A stretch of 23,346 nucleotides of DNA from Alphaproteobacteria bacterium (lineage in GTDB: Bacteria > Pseudomonadota > Alphaproteobacteria > Rhodobacterales > Rhodobacteraceae): NCBI GenBank assembly GCA_024277955.1, contig JAJRUE010000302.1, forward strand, positions 1-23,346, read 5' to 3'. Each line of letters begins with the position of its first letter. The first letter of the stretch is position 1. The notes beneath the pieces were generated by a model. The model was not told the DNA's origin. It did no database searches and saw nothing but the letters and a program-made list of their open reading frames with translations. Both the position numbers and the translations under genes were made by a program. Positions 1-7,035 of the stretch are shown in pieces.

Positions 1-1
1 C

Positions 2-2521
2 GAGGCCGAGCGGCTCGGGCTGACCACCTACAAGGTCGGGCAGACCTGGCCGCTGGACATGGAAAGCTTCCACGAATGGGCCGAGGGGCTGGAACTGATC
101 GTGGTGGTCGAGGAAAAGCGCAAGCTGATTGAAGTGCAGGCCAAGGAAGCGATCTTCGAAGACCGCCGCGGTCGGCGCATTTACGGCTGGCACAAGGGCG
201 ACAGCTGGGAAAACGGCCGCCGGGTCGAACTGTTCCCGACCCGCTACGCGCTGGACCCGATCTTTATCGCCCGCCAGATCGGCGGCATCCTGATCGAGGA
301 AGCGCGCGGCACGGATAGCGTGAAGAATGGCCTGCAACGCATTGAAGATGCGGAGAAAGCCGACAACGCCCCGGAAATCGCGGCGCGGCTGCCCTATTTC
401 TGTTCCGGCTGTCCGCACAATACCTCCACCAAGCTGCCCGAGGGCGCGCGCGCCTATGCCGGGATCGGCTGTCACTACATGGTGCAATGGATGGACCGCG
501 CGACCGTCGGCTTTACCCAGATGGGCGGCGAGGGCGCCAACTGGGTCGGCGAAGCGCCGTTTTCCAGGCGCGAACACGTGTTTCAGAACCTGGGCGACGG
601 CACCTACAACCACTCGGGCGTGCAGGCGATCCGCGCCGCATTGGCCGCGGGCACCAACATCACCTACAAGATCCTCTACAATGACGCGGTGGCGATGACC
701 GGCGGCCAGCCCAACGAAGGCGGGCTGAGCGCGGGGCGCATCGCCCGCGAGGTGCAGGCGATGGGGGTGAAACACATCGCCGTGGTCTATGACGAAAAAG
801 AGGATATCGACTGGTCGGATTTTCCGGCAGGCATCGAAAAACACCCCCGCAGCGACCTGTTGACGGTTGAGGAAAAACTGCAAAAGATCAAGGGTGTATC
901 GGTCATTCTTTATGTGCAGACCTGCGCCGCCGAAAAACGCCGCCGGCGCAAGCGCGGCCAGTTCCCCGACCCCGACCGGCGGGTGTTCATCAACCCCGAG
1001 GTCTGCGAAGGCTGCGGCGATTGCGGCATCCAGTCGAACTGCGTGTCGATCGTGCCGCTGGAAACCGAGCTGGGCCGCAAGCGGGCGATCGACCAGTCCT
1101 CGTGCAACAAGGATTTCACCTGCCTGAACGGCTTTTGCCCCTCCTTCGTGACCATCGAAGGGGCCAGGGTGAAAAAAGCGGCGACGGCGACGCTGGATAT
1201 CGGCGATCTGCCGAAGCCCGATCTGCCGGCGATCAACGGCACCCACAACATCGTCATCACCGGGGTGGGCGGCACCGGGGTCGTGACCATCGGCGCGATC
1301 CTGGCGATGGCGGCGCATGTGGATGGCAAGGGCGCGGGCATGATGGAAATGGCGGGGCTGGCGCAAAAGGGCGGCGCCGTGCACATCCACTGCCGCATCG
1401 CCAACGCCCCGGAAGACATTACCGCGATCCGGGTGGCCACCGGTGAGTGTGATACGCTGATCGGCGGCGATCTGGTGGTGTCGGCGGGCTCGAAAACCCT
1501 CGGGCTGACGCGCCCGGGCGAAACCGGCGCGGTGGTGAACAGCCATGAAATCGTCACCGGGGACTTTACCCGCAACGCCGATTTTTCCCTGCCTGCAGAA
1601 CAGTTGCGCCTGTCTCTTGAAGCGCGCATCCGGGAAAACCTGTCGATGTTCGACGCCTCTGATCTGGCGCGCGCGCTTCTGGGCGATTCGATCTATTCAA
1701 ACATGATGATGCTGGGGGCGGCCTGGCAGCGCGGCCTCGTGCCGCTGAGCCACGCCGCACTTGAACAGGCGATCCGGCTCAATGGCACCAAGGTCGATGA
1801 AAACCTGCGCGCCTTCGAAATCGGCCGCTGGGCGGTGGTCAACACCGAGGAGGCCGAGCGGCTGGCCGGGGCCGGTGTGGTCGATAAGCCCAAGACGCTG
1901 GAAGAACGCATCGCCTTTCGCGAAGACCACCTGCGCCAGTGGGGCGGCCGCCGCGTCGCCCGGCGCTACCGCAAGATGGTGGACCGGTTCGACGACCCGG
2001 CGCTGAAGGAAGCGGTCGCGCTCGCCTATCACAAGGTGCTGGCCTACAAGGACGAATACGAAGTCGCCCGGCTGCTGCTGCAGACCGAAGACCAGGCGCG
2101 CGCCGAATTCGACGGCGATCTGAAGTTCAGCTACCACCTTGCCCCGCCGCTGCTGTCGCGCAAGGGGCCGGACGGGCGCCCGGTCAAACGCCGGTTCAAG
2201 CGCGGCGCGCGGGCGATGTTCAAGCTGCTGGCCGGCCTCAAGGGCCTGCGCGGCACCCCGTTCGACCCGTTCCGCTACAGCCACGAACGCAAACTCGAAC
2301 GCGCCGCGATCCGCAGCTACGAAGCCGACCTCAAGACGCTTCTGGGCGGCATCGCGCCCGACAAGACCAAAGATGCGGCGGCGTTGGCCAGTTGGCCGCT
2401 CGAGGTCAGGGGCTTTGGTCCGGTCCAGGCGGAAAGCCGCGCCAAGGCCATGAAAAAACGCGAAAAATCCCTGAAGTCGTTGCAGGCCCCAACCCCGGCC
2501 CCGGCCCAGGCCGCACGCTGA
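2..2521 (+). CDS. Fused indolepyruvate:ferredoxin oxidoreductase (IorA-IorB type), 5' end missing
   Basis: Known family role: oxidative decarboxylation of indolepyruvate and related aryl 2-oxoacids to acyl-CoA with ferredoxin as acceptor, in aromatic amino acid catabolism. The reading frame is open from base 2 without a start, so the N-terminus (roughly 300 residues in a usual ~1150-residue protein) lies outside the window. Counting from the methionine at 59, a thiamine-diphosphate-binding region includes GDGTYNHSG (near 180) and YNDAVAMTGGQP (near 210). A cysteine-rich iron-sulfur region follows (CEGCGDCGIQSNC near 320, then CNKDFTCLNGFCPSF). An IorB-like gamma domain opens with NIVITGVGGTGVVTIG (near 395). 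A C-terminal extension, as in the DUF6537-bearing alphaproteobacterial fusions, completes the protein. A hairpin with a T-rich tail follows the stop. The family call is firm; exact substrate preference is inferred. Confidence 0.93.
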   Translation, partial: EAERLGLTTYKVGQTWPLDMESFHEWAEGLELIVVVEEKRKLIEVQAKEAIFEDRRGRRIYGWHKGDSWENGRRVELFPTRYALDPIFIARQIGGILIEEARGTDSVKNGLQRIEDAEKADNAPEIAARLPYFCSGCPHNTSTKLPEGARAYAGIGCHYMVQWMDRATVGFTQMGGEGANWVGEAPFSRREHVFQNLGDGTYNHSGVQAIRAALAAGTNITYKILYNDAVAMTGGQPNEGGLSAGRIAREVQAMGVKHIAVVYDEKEDIDWSDFPAGIEKHPRSDLLTVEEKLQKIKGVSVILYVQTCAAEKRRRRKRGQFPDPDRRVFINPEVCEGCGDCGIQSNCVSIVPLETELGRKRAIDQSSCNKDFTCLNGFCPSFVTIEGARVKKAATATLDIGDLPKPDLPAINGTHNIVITGVGGTGVVTIGAILAMAAHVDGKGAGMMEMAGLAQKGGAVHIHCRIANAPEDITAIRVATGECDTLIGGDLVVSAGSKTLGLTRPGETGAVVNSHEIVTGDFTRNADFSLPAEQLRLSLEARIRENLSMFDASDLARALLGDSIYSNMMMLGAAWQRGLVPLSHAALEQAIRLNGTKVDENLRAFEIGRWAVVNTEEAERLAGAGVVDKPKTLEERIAFREDHLRQWGGRRVARRYRKMVDRFDDPALKEAVALAYHKVLAYKDEYEVARLLLQTEDQARAEFDGDLKFSYHLAPPLLSRKGPDGRPVKRRFKRGARAMFKLLAGLKGLRGTPFDPFRYSHERKLERAAIRSYEADLKTLLGGIAPDKTKDAAALASWPLEVRGFGPVQAESRAKAMKKREKSLKSLQAPTPAPAQAAR

Positions 2522-2525
2522 AAAC

Positions 2526-2552
2526 CGGCCAGCCCTGGCCGTTTCTTCTTTT
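2526..2552 (+). terminator. Probable intrinsic terminator after the oxidoreductase gene
   Basis: CGGCCAG and CTGGCCG (2526-2532 and 2535-2541) form a GC-rich stem beginning five bases after the stop codon. It is followed by a TTTCTTCTTTT tract, as expected for a Rho-independent terminator. The two-base loop means the innermost pairs must open. Confidence 0.6.
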
Positions 2553-2610
2553 GGCAAATATCCTCGGGGGGAATGGGCGCGGCACGCGCCCAGGGGGGCA
2601 GACAGCCCCC
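2541..2610. repeat. Rhodobacterales-type intergenic repeat with two hairpins
   Basis: A TTCTTCT tract leads into AAATATCCTC at about 2556-2565. Two near-adjacent perfect hairpins follow: TGGGCGCG/CGCGCCCA (2574-2581 with 2585-2592) and GGGGGC/GCCCCC (2594-2599 with 2605-2610). The TTCTTCT-AAATATCC core recurs at 10690-10712 and twice near 23135-23285, which marks a dispersed repeat placed at gene ends. Confidence 0.6.
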
Positions 2611-2701
2611 AGGACGGCGCGGCCCCGATCCTGCGACCAGAAGACTTGTGCAGCCTGGGCGGGTTCGTGTTATTGGGGCGTGAAAATGTTGTGAGGCGCT
2701 C

Positions 2702-3514
2702 ATGGCGGTAGGCATATTCGATTCGGGGCTCGGCGGGCTGACGGTGCTCGATGCGGTGGCGAAAAAGCTGCCCGACCTGCCGTTGGCCTATTACGGCGAC
2801 AACGCGCATGCGCCCTATGGGGTGCGCGACGCCGATGATGTGTTCGACCTGACCTGCAAGGGGGTCAAGCGGCTCTGGGAAGAGGGGTGCGACCTGGTGA
2901 TCCTCGCCTGTAACACCGCCAGCGCCGCGGCCTTGCGCCGTATCCAGGAACGCTGGATTCCACCGCAAAAACGGGTGCTTGGCGTGTTCGTCCCGCTGAT
3001 CGAGGCGCTGACCGAACGCGACTGGGGCGACAACAGCCCCCCGCGCGAGGTGGCGGTCAGCAACGTCGCCCTTTTCGCCACCCCGGCCACCGTCGCCAGC
3101 CGCGCCTTTCAGCGCGAACTGGCCTTTCGCGCCATCGGCGTCGATGTCGAGGCGCAGGCCTGCGGCGGGGTGGTGGACGCCATCGAGGAAGGCGACCTGA
3201 TCCTGGCCGAAGCCCTGGTGCGCAGCCATGTGGACGCGCTCAAGCGCAAGATGCCCCGGCCCGAGGCGGCGATTCTGGGCTGCACCCATTACCCGCTGAT
3301 GGAACAGGTGTTCCGGGATGCGCTGGGCCCCGAGGTCAAGGTTTTCAGCCAGGCGAACCTTGTGGCCGACAGTCTTTCGGACTATCTGGAACGCCATCCG
3401 AACATGCTGGGGGACGGGAAGGCTTCCGTTTTCCTGACCACGGGAGATCCGGCGAAAGTGTCTGACCAGGCGACACGGTTCTTGCGACGAAAGGTGGAAT
3501 TCCGCCCGGCCTGA
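2702..3514 (+). CDS. murI: Glutamate racemase
   Basis: Interconverts L- and D-glutamate in the cytoplasm, supplying D-Glu for peptidoglycan. The 270-residue protein has the family hallmarks: N-terminal GIFDSGLGGLTVL with catalytic-region Asp7 and Ser8, YYGDNAHAPYG (30-40), the first catalytic cysteine Cys70 in LACNTAS, and the second, Cys194, in GCTHYPL. Length is normal for the family. The ATG is preceded by GAGG five bases upstream, supporting this start. It stands alone between the upstream oxidoreductase and argC, with a possible terminator after its stop. No oddities were seen. Confidence 0.96.
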   Translation: MAVGIFDSGLGGLTVLDAVAKKLPDLPLAYYGDNAHAPYGVRDADDVFDLTCKGVKRLWEEGCDLVILACNTASAAALRRIQERWIPPQKRVLGVFVPLIEALTERDWGDNSPPREVAVSNVALFATPATVASRAFQRELAFRAIGVDVEAQACGGVVDAIEEGDLILAEALVRSHVDALKRKMPRPEAAILGCTHYPLMEQVFRDALGPEVKVFSQANLVADSLSDYLERHPNMLGDGKASVFLTTGDPAKVSDQATRFLRRKVEFRPA

Positions 3515-3527
3515 TACGGGCCGGAAC

Positions 3528-3550
3528 CGGCGCGCCGCGCCGCTTTCTTT
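3528..3550 (+). terminator. Possible intrinsic terminator after murI
   Basis: CGGCGC-GCC-GCGCCG (3528-3542) forms a six-pair GC stem with a three-base loop, followed by CTTTCTTT. It lies 14 bases after the murI stop and upstream of the argC ribosome binding site. Confidence 0.5.
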
Positions 3551-3597
3551 GCAAGGCAATGTTTTCCCACGACAATTTCGCAAAACAGGGGAACCCC

Positions 3598-4623
3598 ATG
3601 ACCAAGAAAATCGCCATCCTCGGCGCCTCGGGCTATACCGGGGCCGAGCTTGTCCGCCTGATCCATTCCCACCCGGACATGCGCATTGCCGCGCTCAGCG
3701 CCGAACGCAAGGCCGGCCAGAGCCTGGGCGCGGTCTATCCGCATCTTGCCCATCTGGGGCTGCCCGACCTGGTCAGGATCGGGGATGTGGAATTTTCCGG
3801 CATCGATCTTGCCTTCCTCGCCCTGCCGCATGGCATCGCGCATGATCTGGTGCGCGACCTGCCCGAACATGTGAAGGTGGTGGACCTGTCGGCGGATTTC
3901 CGGCTGCGTGACGCCGCCGCCTACCGCAAATGGTACGGGCTGGACCACAAGGCGATGGATATCCAGCCGCAGGTCGCCTTTGGCCTGCCCGAGTTTTACC
4001 GCGACCAGATCGCGCGCGCGCGCATCACCGCCAACACCGGCTGCTATGTGGCCACCAGCCTCTTGCCGCTGGTGCCGCTGCTGCGCGCGCGTGCGATTTC
4101 TCCCGAAGGCATTGTTATCGATGCGAAATCCGGCGTGTCCGGGGCCGGGCGGGCGTTGCGGGAATCATCGCTGTTTTGCGAGGTGAACGAGGGGTTCAAC
4201 GCCTATGGCGTCGCCCACCACCGGCACATGGGCGAGCTGGATCAGGAACTGTCGCTGGCCGCGGGATGCGAGGTGCTGGTCAGCTTCACGCCGCATCTGG
4301 TGCCGATGAGCCGGGGAATGATGGCGACGATCTATGCCAGCGGCGACGCGGCGCAGGTGCAATCCGTGCTGGAAGCGCTATATAGGGATGAGCCCTTTGT
4401 TTCGGTGCTGCCCTTGGGCCAGGTTCCAGCGACGCGCCACGTGCGCGGATCCAACCGGTGCCACATCGGGGTGGTGGCCGACCGGGCGGCGGGGCGCGTG
4501 ATCGTGCTCTCGGTGCTGGACAACCTGGTGAAAGGGGCTTCCGGGCAGGCGTTGCAATGCGCCAATATCATGCTCGGGCTCGAGGAAACTGCGGGGCTGG
4601 ACATGGCGCCGGCCTTTCCGTGA
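3598..4623 (+). CDS. argC: N-acetyl-gamma-glutamyl-phosphate reductase
   Basis: Third step of arginine biosynthesis: NADPH-dependent reduction of N-acetyl-glutamyl-phosphate to the semialdehyde. The 341-residue protein starts with the nucleotide-binding motif GASGYTGAELVRLI. It carries the catalytic cysteine Cys149 in NTGCYVATSLLPL, the SGVSGAGR segment, and HRHMGELDQELS. An in-frame ATG at 3559 would add 13 residues. The start at 3598 is preferred because an AGGGGA ribosome binding site lies just upstream and family members begin with the Rossmann strand KKIAILGASG. ccmE follows 54 bases later on the same strand, so cotranscription is possible. Confidence 0.96.
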   Translation: MTKKIAILGASGYTGAELVRLIHSHPDMRIAALSAERKAGQSLGAVYPHLAHLGLPDLVRIGDVEFSGIDLAFLALPHGIAHDLVRDLPEHVKVVDLSADFRLRDAAAYRKWYGLDHKAMDIQPQVAFGLPEFYRDQIARARITANTGCYVATSLLPLVPLLRARAISPEGIVIDAKSGVSGAGRALRESSLFCEVNEGFNAYGVAHHRHMGELDQELSLAAGCEVLVSFTPHLVPMSRGMMATIYASGDAAQVQSVLEALYRDEPFVSVLPLGQVPATRHVRGSNRCHIGVVADRAAGRVIVLSVLDNLVKGASGQALQCANIMLGLEETAGLDMAPAFP

Positions 4624-4677
4624 CGGGATTGGAACGGGCGGCATGGATTTGGGCGTCAGGAAAATGGTGGTGATGAC

Positions 4678-5136
4678 ATGGCAGGCATGAAAGGTCTGAA
4701 AAAACAACGGCGTATCCAGGTTCTCGCGGTGGCGGCCGTGGCCTTGGTCGTGGCGACCGGGTTGATCGGCTACGCGCTGCGTGACGGGATCAACTATTTT
4801 CGGTCGCCGGCGCAGGTGGCCGAATCGCCGCCGGGCCCCAACGAGGTATTCCGCATCGGCGGGCTGGTGGAAGAGGGTTCGCTCGTGCGCGGTCAGGGGG
4901 AAACCATCACCTTTTCGGTGACCGACGGCGGGGCGACGATCCCGGTGACCTATACCGGCGTGCTGCCCGACCTGTTCAAGGAGGGCGAAGGCGTCGTGGC
5001 CACCGGCAAGCTGGAAGGGGGCGTGTTCAAGGCCTCTGAGATCCTGGCCAAGCACGACGAAACCTACATGCCCAAGGAAGTGATCGACGCGCTCAAGGAA
5101 CAGGGCGTCTACGTCGAACCGGGGGCCGGAAGCTGA
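4678..5136 (+). CDS. ccmE: Cytochrome c maturation heme chaperone CcmE
   Basis: Periplasmic, membrane-anchored heme chaperone that covalently binds heme and passes it to the CcmF/CcmH ligation complex. The 152-residue protein has a short basic N-terminus (KKQRR), one membrane anchor (about residues 14-34) and the OB-fold domain. The heme-attachment motif is H126-D-E-T-Y130-M-P, with His126 as the covalent heme ligand and Tyr130 as axial ligand. Initiation at 4687 (three residues shorter) is also plausible; neither start has a strong Shine-Dalgarno sequence. It is separated from ccmF by about 1.9 kb holding a lysis-type cassette, although CcmE and CcmF act together. Confidence 0.95.
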   Translation: MAGMKGLKKQRRIQVLAVAAVALVVATGLIGYALRDGINYFRSPAQVAESPPGPNEVFRIGGLVEEGSLVRGQGETITFSVTDGGATIPVTYTGVLPDLFKEGEGVVATGKLEGGVFKASEILAKHDETYMPKEVIDALKEQGVYVEPGAGS

Positions 5137-5164
5137 CACCGGCGCCGGGCCGGGGGGCGCCAAG

Positions 5165-5208
5165 GCGGTTAAGTAACCGCTTTGCAAGGCGTTTTCTCAA
5201 ACGCCTTG
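5165..5208. repeat. Tandem hairpins between ccmE and the endolysin gene
   Basis: GCGGTTA-AG-TAACCGC (5165-5180) is followed by a perfect ten-pair hairpin, CAAGGCGTTT-TCTC-AAACGCCTTG (5185-5208). No T-tract follows, so this may be a weak terminator, an mRNA-processing element or a regulatory hairpin rather than a classical terminator. Confidence 0.55.
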
Positions 5209-5226
5209 GGCGCTGCGCGCGCCCTG

Positions 5227-5251
5227 TTAGCGGCTGTTAACCAAATCCTAG
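5227..5251 (+). promoter_or_regulatory. Candidate CtrA half-sites upstream of the lysis cassette
   Basis: TTAG (5227-5230), then TTAACC (5237-5242) with CTAG seven bases after TTAA. CtrA's full consensus is TTAA-N7-TTAA, so only one half is exact here. The spot is about 50 bases upstream of an endolysin of the type whose expression is CtrA-dependent in Rhodobacter capsulatus. This is a weak match supported mostly by context. Confidence 0.3.
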
Positions 5252-5291
5252 CACCCTGAACGTCGTATTTTCACGACTTCGGGTTGATTTC

Positions 5292-5903
5292 ATGAAACGC
5301 ATTCAAGCAGTTGCCGACGCGATCGTGGCGCGTGAGGGCGGCTTTGTGAACGATCCCGCCGACCCCGGCGGGGCGACGAAATTCGGGGTGACCCTTGGGA
5401 CTTTGCGCCGCCTGAAGCGCGACCTGACCGGCGACGGGCGGGTGAATGTGGCGGATGTGCGCGCGCTCACCCGCCGCCAGGCCCGCGACATCTTCATCAG
5501 AGATTACTATTTTCGACCCCGAATCAACGATTTGCCCGAGGACGTTCAGGCATCGGTTTTCGACATGTATGTCAATGCCGGCGCCAATGCGGTGAAGATC
5601 CTGCAACGGCTGCTGCGCGAGATGGGGCACAAGGTGGCGGTGGACGGGATCATCGGCCCGCAGACCATCCGCGCCGCGCAGCTGGCCCAGGATGAGGCGG
5701 GCGGGCTGTTTGCCGACGCTTATGCCATTGCCCGGCGGAATTATTACTACGCGCTGGCCGACCGACGCCGGTCGCTGCGCAAGTTCGCGCGCCGGCGCGA
5801 CGGCGGCAAGGGCGGCTGGATCCGCCGGGCCGAGGAATTCATGTCGGCGCGCTACCGGCTGAGCGAAGCGCAGCATCGCGCGAGGGTGGCGGCATGGGGC
5901 TGA
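5292..5903 (+). CDS. GH108 endolysin (N-acetylmuramidase), GTA-release type
   Basis: Predicted peptidoglycan muramidase of 203 residues. The N-terminal GH108 domain (about 8-97) contains the catalytic-glutamate region REGGFVNDPADPGGATKFGVT, with Glu15 the likely general acid. A C-terminal peptidoglycan-binding-3 type region (about 100-175) includes VDGIIGPQTIRAA. No signal peptide is seen, fitting release through the adjacent holin. D44-L-T-G-D-G-R-V-N-V-A-D55 matches a dockerin/EF-hand calcium loop. The holin gene overlaps its 3' end by ten bases, so the two are translationally linked. R. capsulatus uses a GH108 endolysin plus three-TM holin to release its gene transfer agent; this pair looks orthologous, but that is inference from family and order. 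No clear Shine-Dalgarno precedes the ATG. Confidence 0.9.
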   Translation: MKRIQAVADAIVAREGGFVNDPADPGGATKFGVTLGTLRRLKRDLTGDGRVNVADVRALTRRQARDIFIRDYYFRPRINDLPEDVQASVFDMYVNAGANAVKILQRLLREMGHKVAVDGIIGPQTIRAAQLAQDEAGGLFADAYAIARRNYYYALADRRRSLRKFARRRDGGKGGWIRRAEEFMSARYRLSEAQHRARVAAWG

Positions 5904-6493
5904 TCGCGACGATTTTCGAAGTCCTGTTCGGCGGCGGGCGCAACGGCGTGCGCGACACCATCGAGGTGTTTCGCGAAAACACCGAAAAGGCGGCGGTGCG
6001 CGAGGCGGTCTACCGCAGCGCCGCGCTTGATCAGTTCGCCGGAGAATTCAAGGTCGAACGCAAGGGCCGGTTCGATCGTTTCATGGACGGGCTGAACCGC
6101 CTGCCGCGCCCGGCGATGGCGCTGGGCACGCTGGGGCTGTTCGTGTCCGCAATGGTGGACCCGGTGTGGTTTGCGCAGCGGATGCAGGGGATTGCGCTGG
6201 TGCCGCAACCGCTGTGGTGGCTGCTGGGCGCGGTGGTGTCGTTCTATTTCGGCGCGCGCCACCAGATCAAGGCGCAGGAATTCCGCCGCTCGATCGCCGA
6301 CACCATGTCGCGTGCGGCGCTGGTCAGCGACAATATCGCGGCGCTGCGGGCGCTGGATTCGGGGGCCGGGATCGGGGGCGGGGACGCAACGGTGCCTGGC
6401 GCCGACGCCGGGGCCGGCGCGGCGGCGGGAGACGAGCTTGGAGGCGGTGCAAACGCGGCGCTGGATGACTGGAGGCGCGGCGATGAGCAGTGA
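5894..6493 (+). CDS. Three-TM holin, GTA-release type
   Basis: The 199-residue protein has a hydrophobic N-terminal segment (about 1-14), two clear membrane segments (about 73-96 and 104-122) and a soluble tail ending in a Gly/Ala-rich low-complexity stretch (about 160-185). It matches the architecture of the Pfam GTA_holin_3TM family. A holin permeabilises the inner membrane so the cytoplasmic endolysin can reach the wall. The ATG lies inside the last codons of the endolysin gene with AGGG about seven bases upstream, and the stop overlaps the next small gene. The family call rests on recognition of the sequence type and its partner; it was not searched. Confidence 0.85.
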   Translation: MGLIATIFEVLFGGGRNGVRDTIEVFRENTEKAAVREAVYRSAALDQFAGEFKVERKGRFDRFMDGLNRLPRPAMALGTLGLFVSAMVDPVWFAQRMQGIALVPQPLWWLLGAVVSFYFGARHQIKAQEFRRSIADTMSRAALVSDNIAALRALDSGAGIGGGDATVPGADAGAGAAAGDELGGGANAALDDWRRGDEQ

Positions 6494-6665
6494 ACTTTTC
6501 GTGAAGATCCTGAGCGAGCAGGGCCCCTGGGCGCTGCTGGTGTTCTATCTTCTGTATCGCGATCTGCAAAAGGACCAGGCGACGCGCGACGTGGTGAACA
6601 AGAATTCCCAGGTGTTGGTCGAACTGACCACATTGATCCGCGAGCGCCTGCCGCGCGGCAAGTAA
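6483..6665 (+). CDS. 60-residue single-TM protein, BhlA/UviB holin-like
   Basis: A short gene whose ATG overlaps the holin stop by eleven bases. It has a strong GGAGG ribosome binding site (6471-6475) seven bases upstream, good evidence that it is translated. One hydrophobic segment (about residues 15-25, QGPWALLVFYLLYRDLQK) is followed by a charged amphipathic helix (DQATRDVVNKNSQVLVELTT). That layout resembles the small BhlA/UviB holin-like proteins of Firmicutes phages and bacteriocin loci, which also start with a QGP-type segment. It could be an accessory holin, an antiholin or a holin-binding partner. The family similarity is by eye only. Confidence 0.75.
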   Translation: MSSELFVKILSEQGPWALLVFYLLYRDLQKDQATRDVVNKNSQVLVELTTLIRERLPRGK

Positions 6666-6711
6666 AGCGCCGGATTGCGCAGGGGCGACCGGCAAGGAAA
6701 GGGACGCTGAA

Positions 6712-6903
6712 ATGGCAAAAAACCTCAAGGAAGCATTGGAAAAAAACCGCCGCGCGGCCGAAGATCTGGACCGGGCGCTGCGCGACTGTCTGGCGGCGTT
6801 GAAGGACGTTCCGGGCGAGGCCGCGGACGGTCGTTTCCAGGTGATCGAAGGCGGGCGCAACCGGCGGGCGCGGCGCGCCGACGGCGGGTCTTCGGCGGGC
6901 TGA
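6712..6903 (+). CDS. Hypothetical 63-residue helical protein, last gene of the lysis cassette
   Basis: A small gene with a strong purine-rich ribosome binding site (AAGGAAAGGGA, 6694-6704) correctly spaced from the ATG. Residues 1-33 form a charged, heptad-like helix (KNLKEALEKNRRAAEDLDRAL). The tail is basic and disordered (GGRNRRARRADGG). There is no signal peptide or membrane segment, so it is not an obvious spanin. I do not recognise the family. It sits 46 bases after the BhlA-like gene on the same strand and ends 132 bases before ccmF, so it is probably cotranscribed with the cassette; its role is unknown. Confidence 0.65.
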   Translation: MAKNLKEALEKNRRAAEDLDRALRDCLAALKDVPGEAADGRFQVIEGGRNRRARRADGGSSAG

Positions 6904-7035
6904 AACGCGCCGCGCCGGGCGCCGGTCGGCGGCGCCGGGATGCGACAATGGGCGTAGTGCGCAAAGCGGTCTGAGCCATTGCATCCGCGCGCCAGATGGC
7001 TAGGGTTTGCGCAGAACAACCCAAGGGGCGCGCGC

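Noticed and set aside
1697..3583. 628-codon open frame on the minus strand
   Set aside because: It runs antisense across the oxidoreductase 3' end, the gap and murI. Its translation is low-complexity Arg/Gly/His-rich with no family motif, a typical shadow of GC-rich codon use.
5292..6903. Prophage remnant
   Set aside because: There is no integrase, terminase, capsid, tail or att-like repeat nearby, and composition matches the neighbours. A fixed GTA-release cassette fits better.
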